Shown here piece after piece: positions 4,704 through 8,710 of a stretch of 8,710 bases of DNA (positions are counted from its first letter, which is position 1; every line of letters starts with the position of its first letter). The position numbers and the translations under genes are program-made. This stretch comes from Candidatus Scatousia excrementipullorum. GTDB lineage: Bacteria; Cyanobacteriota; Vampirovibrionia; Gastranaerophilales; Gastranaerophilaceae. Under the pieces are notes generated by a model. It did no database searches, was not told the DNA's origin, and saw only the letters and a program-made list of their open reading frames with translations. The stretch spans positions 1-8,710 of the forward strand of contig JADIND010000016.1 of NCBI GenBank assembly GCA_017694215.1. Reading direction: 5' to 3'.

Positions 4704-5813
4704 ATGGAAATCAGTGTTTCAAAAGGACAGGGAATTACACAGGCTATTGCTTCAAATCTGGGGTTAAGCAAGGAAGACTGCAGAGGAATTAAACTTTCAA
4801 CATGGAAGTCGGTTATGACTCTTGTTGATGAAGCGAATACTAAAAGATTACAGAATAATCAATCAAGCATTTTTACCGGTGGTAATGATGTTTCAACTAT
4901 CGGCGACCGCTCAACATGGCATTCTAATTTCCATGTAAATACCGGTGATGTTATGCAGATTGAGGATTCAATTTTTAATAAGATAAAGGCACTTCTTATG
5001 CCTGTATCAGCTGATGAACAGAAAGAAACCGTTCAGGACAGTGAAACCTCTGCTCCGGAAGATGCTGATACTCAAGAACAAACAGAATCCCAGCAACCTG
5101 CTGCAGTTCAAAGTGAGGAACAGGCAGAAGGCGTTGAAGAAACAGTAGTACCGGCTCCGCAGGAAGAAGCTTCTGCTGCAGAACAAACAGAAGACGTAAA
5201 AACTGCTGAATTACAGCCTGAGTCTGAGGACTATAAACTTGGTGAAAAGCTCGACACTATGTTTAAAGCAATGGGTGAGTTTGATGAAAACGGCAAAGTA
5301 AAAGATATTTCGGTTGATATTACCGATAACGGCTGGAGACAGCTTGCCGGTAAAAAAGATAAGACCGATGCTGACAAAAAACAACTCGACACCGATTATA
5401 AAGAATCAGTAAAAAGATTGGGTCTTGCTTATCATACATTCATTGATAAAAAATACGGTGACAATAACGGTTTAATCAGTAAAGACGAATACACCGCATA
5501 TGAAAATGCCGGTGTGCCGGAAGAATTGAAATCCGATGAAGAAGCAATGGCTCAGGTTAAAGAGATAACAGAAACAGGTTTTAACAGACTTGATTTAAAT
5601 AAAGACGGACAGATTGATTACGAAGAACTTTCCGCATACATTCACGCAATGGATTTTGGAACGGAAGACGGCAAATCTAACGGTTTGAACGGTAAAATAA
5701 GTGCTTATGATTTTATGGTAAACAGTCTTTCTCTTGCAAAACCTGAAAAGAGTAAACTCGATGAAAAATTAGCTTATGCATATAAAGCATTGTTCGGTAA
5801 AAATGTTGCTTAA
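4704..5813 (+). CDS. EF-hand protein with a conserved N-terminal domain of unknown function (second paralogue)
   Basis: Tandem paralogue of the preceding gene. By eye about 60 of the first ~97 residues are identical (GQGITQAIAS.LGLSK.DC, STW.SVMTLV, SIFTGGN, MQI.DSIF.KIK.LL). The linker (~100-175) is longer, strongly acidic and rich in Glu, Gln, Ala and Pro, whereas the first paralogue's is Gln/Thr/Ala-rich, so the two have diverged there. The C-terminal EF-hand region has a canonical loop D297-L-N-K-D-G-Q-I-D-Y-E-E308. A near-canonical loop YGDNNGLISKDE lies before it (position 1 is Tyr), and a longer non-standard loop rich in Gly/Asn (GKSNGLNGKIS) after it. This protein probably binds more calcium than its neighbour. 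The end KLAYAYKALFG parallels KINYCYNKLYG of the first copy. No signal peptide or membrane helix is visible. The start is supported by GGGGA seven bases upstream. Function unknown; calcium-responsive binding or structural roles are guesses. Confidence 0.82.
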   Translation: MEISVSKGQGITQAIASNLGLSKEDCRGIKLSTWKSVMTLVDEANTKRLQNNQSSIFTGGNDVSTIGDRSTWHSNFHVNTGDVMQIEDSIFNKIKALLMPVSADEQKETVQDSETSAPEDADTQEQTESQQPAAVQSEEQAEGVEETVVPAPQEEASAAEQTEDVKTAELQPESEDYKLGEKLDTMFKAMGEFDENGKVKDISVDITDNGWRQLAGKKDKTDADKKQLDTDYKESVKRLGLAYHTFIDKKYGDNNGLISKDEYTAYENAGVPEELKSDEEAMAQVKEITETGFNRLDLNKDGQIDYEELSAYIHAMDFGTEDGKSNGLNGKISAYDFMVNSLSLAKPEKSKLDEKLAYAYKALFGKNVA

Positions 5814-5842
5814 CTATTTTTCATAAGCCGTAATCTTTGTGA

Positions 5843-5848
5843 TATGAT
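5843..5848 (+). promoter_or_regulatory. candidate -10 element implying a leaderless transcript
   Basis: TATGAT lies so that transcription would begin at or within a base or two of the ATG at 5855. That start codon has no ribosome binding site, so a leaderless mRNA would explain both facts. A weak -35 (TTCATA at 5820-5825, 17-base spacer) is possible. CTTTGTG just upstream (5835-5841) resembles the sequence before the activase -10. Confidence 0.35.
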
Positions 5849-5854
5849 TTTGCT

Positions 5855-6526
5855 ATGAGCGGATTGTATTCATCAATAGAAAGTTTACGCAGCGAATATC
5901 GGGAAATTTTTAAAAAATCTCTTGCCGAAATAACCAAAAGAGTGGATGAACTCCGACCTATGGATATAGAGGGTGATATTTTTGAAACTTACCCGCAAAA
6001 TTCTGCAGGTTCGCAATGGCAGGCTAAGGTTCTTGATATGCTTGAGAATGATATCTCAAAAGAGGTTTACAGAAAATATCAGGAAATTCTTGCTTATCGT
6101 ACGCAATTTAAGTGTGTCGGCTGTGCTACCTGCTGTAATCTGGCATGCAGTGAGTTTTCTCCGGCTGAACTCAAACACAAGGCAGAAAACGGCGATAATT
6201 TCGCAAAACAGTTTTTGAGTGTTTTTATTCCTTATGAATCTAAGGAAGAAGCAAGAAAAATTTATCCCGAATATATACAAATGCTTGAGGAAAACAAAGA
6301 GGATAATGTTTATTTTTACCACTGTCCGAAATTAACAGAAGATAAGAGATGTTCTGATTACGAGAACCGTCCGCAGATTTGCAGAGATTTTCCGGATAAT
6401 CCTTTGAGTATCCTCCCGAAATCATGCGGCTACAAACAATGGAAAGACGAAATTGAACCTGTTGCATTGATGTTGCATTCTATGGTTGAGATTATAGAAT
6501 ATTACAAGGAAAAGATTCCGCAATAA
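5855..6526 (+). CDS. YkgJ family cysteine-cluster protein (CxxCxxCC)
   Basis: Member of the broad YkgJ/CxxCxxCC family of small proteins thought to bind a metal ion or iron-sulfur cluster; no defined reaction is established for most members. The cluster C87-V-G-C90-A-T-C93-C94 with C98 is followed by HC157PKL, C166-S-D-Y-E-N-R-P-Q-I-C176-R-D-F-P and C191, the typical order and spacing. The N-terminal ~80 residues are helical and charged, perhaps a coiled coil, and are not part of the metal site. At 223 residues it is of usual size, cytoplasmic, with no signal or membrane segment. ATG 5855 gives the full domain but has no Shine-Dalgarno sequence. It starts 41 bases after the EF-hand gene and ends 36 bases before rlmN, so it could be co-transcribed with rlmN. 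Family call is firm; biological role unknown. Confidence 0.85.
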   Translation: MSGLYSSIESLRSEYREIFKKSLAEITKRVDELRPMDIEGDIFETYPQNSAGSQWQAKVLDMLENDISKEVYRKYQEILAYRTQFKCVGCATCCNLACSEFSPAELKHKAENGDNFAKQFLSVFIPYESKEEARKIYPEYIQMLEENKEDNVYFYHCPKLTEDKRCSDYENRPQICRDFPDNPLSILPKSCGYKQWKDEIEPVALMLHSMVEIIEYYKEKIPQ

Positions 6527-6562
6527 CTATTGGTTCAAGCAAAATATAATACAGGAAATTGT

Positions 6563-7582
6563 ATGAAAATTTTATCTGGCTTAACACTAAAAGAAATAGA
6601 GGAAATAACGGATGAATTAAAAGCCTCAAAGTTCAGGGCAAGACAAATTCACAACTGGATTTATCTAAAATCCGTAAAAAATATTGACGAAATGACGGAT
6701 TTGTCCGTGAAGTTCAGAGATGAACTGAAAAAAATCGCGGTTGTGTCTGATGTAAAAATAAAAGTTAAGCAGGAAAGTTCTGACGGAACTTTGAAATATC
6801 TTCTCGAATATCCTGACGGAGAATGCGTGGAAACTGTTCTGATGCGATTTGATAACAGAGCAAATTTGACAGCATGTGTAAGTTCTCAGGTCGGTTGTGC
6901 TGTTAATTGTTCTTTCTGTGCAACGGGGAAACGCGGCTTTATAAGAAATCTTACATATAAAGAGATTGTTGAGCAGGTGCTTACAATTCAAAGAGATACC
7001 GGACTGAAAGTTACAAATGTTGTTTTTATGGGGCAGGGCGAACCTTTGCTTAATCTTGATAATGTATTAAAAGCAATGGAACTGTTTAACGAAAGTTTCC
7101 AAATAGGGGCAAGACGCTTAACAGTTTCTACAAGCGGTATTATCCCTCAGATTAATAGGCTTGCAGAGCTTGATATGCAGTCAACTCTTGCTTTATCATT
7201 ACATGCTCCGAACCATGAAATCAGGCGTAAGTTAATGCAAATTGAAGATAAATATAATATGACAGATTTGCATAAAGCTCTTAAAAATTATGTTGATAAA
7301 ACAGGCAGAAGGATTACAATAGAATACCTTTTGATAAAAGACTTAAACGATACTATAGAGAGTGCAAAAGAGCTTGCATACTATCTCAAAGATATTAAAT
7401 GCAATATCAACCTTATTCCTTATAATCCGACGGCCGAAAACGATTATCAACGACCTTCAAATAATTCGATTATGAAGTTTAAGTATTTATTGGAGCATTC
7501 CGGTAAGAAGGTTACGGTAAGGTTGGAACGCGGAGCAGATATCGATGCAGCCTGCGGGCAATTAAGCGGTAAAGCTAATTAA
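6563..7582 (+). CDS. rlmN: 23S rRNA A2503 / tRNA A37 C2-methyltransferase RlmN (radical SAM)
   Basis: Methylates C2 of adenine 2503 in 23S rRNA and of adenine 37 in some tRNAs, using two SAM molecules and a [4Fe-4S] cluster. The cluster motif is C112-A-V-N-C116-S-F-C119, the CX3CX2C radical SAM signature. C331 in AACGQL is the cysteine that carries the methyl group in RlmN/Cfr enzymes (C355 in E. coli). VVFMGQGEPLLN is the SAM-binding GEP region. The N-terminal KASKFRARQIHNWIY...FDEMT-like segment is the RNA-recognition domain of the family. The length of 339 residues is normal. I chose ATG 6563 because AGGA (6553-6556) lies six bases upstream and the protein then begins MKILSGLTLKEIEEI as in relatives; a TTG at 6530 would add 11 unsupported residues. 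The catalytic residues argue for RlmN rather than resistance enzyme Cfr, although the two share these motifs. The stop overlaps that of the convergent prepilin gene. Confidence 0.95.
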   Translation: MKILSGLTLKEIEEITDELKASKFRARQIHNWIYLKSVKNIDEMTDLSVKFRDELKKIAVVSDVKIKVKQESSDGTLKYLLEYPDGECVETVLMRFDNRANLTACVSSQVGCAVNCSFCATGKRGFIRNLTYKEIVEQVLTIQRDTGLKVTNVVFMGQGEPLLNLDNVLKAMELFNESFQIGARRLTVSTSGIIPQINRLAELDMQSTLALSLHAPNHEIRRKLMQIEDKYNMTDLHKALKNYVDKTGRRITIEYLLIKDLNDTIESAKELAYYLKDIKCNINLIPYNPTAENDYQRPSNNSIMKFKYLLEHSGKKVTVRLERGADIDAACGQLSGKAN

Positions 7583-8271
7583 TATCTGACTTTAAACGGA
7601 TAATCTTCCGGAATTTTCCATCCGTTTAACTGGATAAGTGCGGTACAGTATTTTCCACCGTCAGTTGCATTCGGATTGCATCCGCTTCTGGAGTCGTTAA
7701 TTAGCATGTTTCTGTTTCCGTTCCAATTCCATTTTTCAGGTTCCAGCCCTTTATTTGTATGGTATTTCCATTCGCTACCTTTGCCGGAAGGATAGTAACC
7801 GAATTGAAATTTACAAATTCCGTAATCCCGCTCCCCGCACTTTTGCGGGTTGCCCGGGAAAAATACAATAGCTCTTGATGTTAATACAGTTCCGTCATTT
7901 CCGAATTGAAATGAACTTCCGTCACTAAGATAGTATCTTAAAACTCCGCTGGTTTTGACAACTTTTTTAATTACAATAAATTTTGAAAAATATTTTTGAA
8001 ACCATATATCTATTTGTGCTGTTCCTTCAATCGGTTTCCCTTCTTCGTCAAGTTCCACCCCGCCTGTGTCGCTGTACCAGATTTTTCTGTCCCCGTATTC
8101 AATTTCTGCCATTTGTATTGCTTGATTAAATGTTGAGTAGAATTTAGCAAGACGAGTTTCGACAACGTGGTTTCTATGGTCTTGAATTAGTGCAGGCAGT
8201 GTCATTGCTGCTACTAACCCGATTATTCCGAGTGTTATGAGAACTTCAGCTAAAGTGAATGCTTTTTTCAT
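7579..8271 (-). CDS. type IV prepilin-like / pseudopilin protein
   Basis: Predicted pilin-like subunit processed by prepilin peptidase. It begins MKKA|FTLAEVLITLGIIGLVAAMTLPALI: a 4-residue leader, cleavage after Ala4, conserved Glu at mature position 5 and one hydrophobic helix. The rest is a periplasmic or surface domain with four Cys (KCGERDYGIC and SGCNPNA..GGKYC) and the ending YCTALIQLNGWKIPEDYP, a style I associate with the many pseudopilins of Gastranaerophilales. I start it at 8271 because GGGGG (8276-8280) lies just upstream. An in-frame ATG at 8292 would add seven residues with no ribosome binding site and push the cleavage site inward. It is 230 residues long. It is convergent with rlmN, sharing TTAA at 7579-7582, with no terminator between. 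It diverges from the AbrB-like gene. No pilus assembly genes are nearby, so it is a stand-alone subunit. Confidence 0.85.
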   Translation of the reverse strand: MKKAFTLAEVLITLGIIGLVAAMTLPALIQDHRNHVVETRLAKFYSTFNQAIQMAEIEYGDRKIWYSDTGGVELDEEGKPIEGTAQIDIWFQKYFSKFIVIKKVVKTSGVLRYYLSDGSSFQFGNDGTVLTSRAIVFFPGNPQKCGERDYGICKFQFGYYPSGKGSEWKYHTNKGLEPEKWNWNGNRNMLINDSRSGCNPNATDGGKYCTALIQLNGWKIPEDYPFKVRY

Positions 8272-8303
8272 TATTCCCCCGATTATAAACATGTTAGTAA
8301 TAT

Positions 8304-8309
8304 ATTATA
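8304..8309 (-). promoter_or_regulatory. candidate -10 of the leftward prepilin gene
   Basis: On the minus strand TATAAT at 8309-8304 would start transcription near 8297, giving a leader of about 26 bases including GGGGG. No good -35 is found 16-18 bases upstream. A second TATAAT (8287-8282) would start inside the ribosome binding site and is less suitable. The region is AT-rich, so chance matches are likely. Confidence 0.3.
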
Positions 8310-8350
8310 AACTAATTACAATATATCTTCTTTTATTTGTTTTGTAAAGT

Positions 8351-8367
8351 ACATGTTATAAACGTGT
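8351..8367 (+). promoter_or_regulatory. extended -10 inside an imperfect dyad: candidate autoregulated promoter of the AbrB-like gene
   Basis: ACATGT-TATAA-ACGTGT is an imperfect inverted repeat (mismatched pairs at 8354/8364 and 8358/8360), and it encloses TG-T-TATAAA (8354-8362), an extended -10. Transcription would start near 8369, next to a perfect 12-bp palindrome TAAAAATTTTTA (8368-8379), with the ribosome binding site GAGG at 8381-8384. AbrB/MazE-type proteins commonly repress their own promoters, so this dyad is a reasonable operator for the product of 8389. That link is inference. Confidence 0.45.
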
Positions 8368-8388
8368 TAAAAATTTTTACGAGGTACT

Positions 8389-8556
8389 ATGGAAAGAAAA
8401 TTGTTCAGAGCAGGCAACGGATGGTCGCTTTTTCTACCAAAAGTTATAATAGAACTCCTGAAAATTGATCCGGAAAATGATACAATAGAAATGCAAATTG
8501 AGAATGATATTTTAAAAATTAAAAAAGTAGAAAAATCAGACGGAGAGAATAAATGA
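8389..8556 (+). CDS. small AbrB/MazE-like (SpoVT-AbrB fold) DNA-binding protein
   Basis: A 55-residue protein, RKLFRAGNGWSLFLPKVIIELLKIDPE...IEMQIENDILKIKK, with the pattern of a single swapped-hairpin AbrB domain: a basic start, a GNGWSLFLPK turn in place of the usual GNS..i.IPK, a leucine-rich helix, then two strands. Such proteins bind DNA as dimers and act as antitoxins of MazF-type toxins or as transition-state regulators. There is no toxin gene next to it; instead its TGA (8554-8556) overlaps the ATG of dtd (8553-8555), so the two are translationally coupled. The ribosome binding site GAGG (8381-8384) lies four bases from the ATG. A dyad over its promoter suggests autoregulation. The family call rests on short motifs. 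The alternatives are a MazE-like antitoxin whose toxin is elsewhere or a housekeeping regulator. Confidence 0.7.
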   Translation: MERKLFRAGNGWSLFLPKVIIELLKIDPENDTIEMQIENDILKIKKVEKSDGENK

Positions 8557-8710
8557 AAGCACTTATCCAGAGAGTGAAAGACGCATCAGTGACTATTGAG
8601 GGTGATTTGTATTCAAAAATCGGCAGGGGAATATTGATTTTTCTCGGGGTGGAAAAATCTGATGAAATTGAAAATGCGGATAAACTTGCCCAAAAGGTTT
8701 TGAATTTACG
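8553..8710 (+). CDS. dtd: D-aminoacyl-tRNA deacylase Dtd (partial, cut by the window end)
   Basis: Hydrolyses D-amino acids (such as D-Tyr) and mischarged glycine from tRNA, protecting translation from wrong-handed residues. The 52 complete codons in the window read MKALIQRVKDASVTIEG...KIGRGILIFLGVEKSD...ADKLAQKVLNL, the characteristic N-terminus of bacterial Dtd (usual length ~145-150). The catalytic SQFTL and Gly-cisPro motifs would lie further right and cannot be checked. The start overlaps the stop of the AbrB-like gene by ATGA, with GGAGAG at 8542-8547 as ribosome binding site, so the two genes form an operon driven from upstream of 8389. Confidence 0.92.
   Translation, partial: MKALIQRVKDASVTIEGDLYSKIGRGILIFLGVEKSDEIENADKLAQKVLNL

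Noticed and set aside
5808..5828. Terminator after the second EF-hand gene (GCTTA/TAAGC)
   Set aside because: Only five base pairs with an 11-base loop and no T-run after it; too weak to call.
6056..6467. Long minus-strand frames within the YkgJ-type gene
   Set aside because: They are shadows of a well-supported plus-strand gene with conserved cysteine motifs.
6545..6550. Perfect TATAAT just before rlmN as a promoter
   Set aside because: Transcription would begin at about 6557, after the AGGA ribosome binding site at 6553-6556, and no -35 is present. More likely AT-rich chance.
6530..6562. TTG start for rlmN giving 11 extra N-terminal residues
   Set aside because: No ribosome binding site precedes the TTG; ATG 6563 has AGGA six bases upstream and gives the usual RlmN N-terminus.
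8272..8292. Upstream ATG (8292, minus strand) for the second prepilin
   Set aside because: It has no ribosome binding site and would lengthen a canonical MKKA leader; the ATG at 8271 has GGGGG just upstream.

Overview
The window is AT-rich bacterial DNA using the standard code (TAA, TAG and TGA all serve as stops). It carries nine complete genes, a tenth cut by the right edge, and possibly the last codons of another at the left edge. Two type IV prepilin-like proteins have the -FTLAEVLIT(I/L)GI(I/V)G- N-terminus and a GCN..(T/G)G..YCTALIQ..GWKIPEDYP-type C-terminus. These, with compact intergenic regions and unfamiliar EF-hand proteins, resemble gut Melainabacteria/Vampirovibrionia (Gastranaerophilales). 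That placement is an inference from protein style; no rRNA is present to confirm it.

Layout. (1) 1-36 may be the tail of a leftward gene, followed by a strong Rho-independent terminator (53-85). (2) A good sigma70-type promoter (177-205) drives a prepilin-like gene (249-1046) and, 17 bp on, a family 2 glycosyltransferase (1064-1972). (3) A gene-free 495 bp stretch (1973-2467) holds a terminator and a cluster of unrelated hairpin-forming elements that look like dispersed intergenic repeats. (4) An orphan 2-hydroxyacyl-CoA dehydratase activase (BadF/HgdC family) lies at 2468-3472. (5) Two tandem paralogues (3568-4620 and 4704-5813) share a conserved ~95-residue N-terminal domain of unknown function, a low-complexity linker and a C-terminal EF-hand region. 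(6) A YkgJ-type cysteine-cluster protein (5855-6526) and rlmN (6563-7582) follow on the same strand. (7) A second prepilin-like gene runs convergently (8271 down to 7579); its stop codon overlaps that of rlmN. (8) Diverging from it, a 55-residue AbrB/MazE-like DNA-binding protein (8389-8556) overlaps by four bases the start of dtd, D-aminoacyl-tRNA deacylase (8553 onward, cut by the window end).

The most interesting signal lies in front of the two paralogues. Each start codon is preceded by an inverted repeat whose arms enclose exactly 30 bases. The enclosed segments share a core (AAAATACTTTAT ... ATAGAG). The arms differ completely in sequence between the two genes yet remain complementary, and in both the 3' arm contains the ribosome binding site. 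Structure kept while sequence changes suggests a cis-regulatory element, possibly one that hides the ribosome binding site in read-through RNA. A promoter-like -10 sits in the enclosed segment, so the alternative is a promoter enclosed by inverted repeats. The two proteins look like an undescribed calcium-binding family.

Functional links are modest. The first prepilin and the glycosyltransferase form a plausible operon (surface appendage and glycan or pilin modification). The AbrB-like protein and Dtd are translationally coupled. rlmN and dtd are housekeeping translation-quality genes, and the remaining genes look like independent units.
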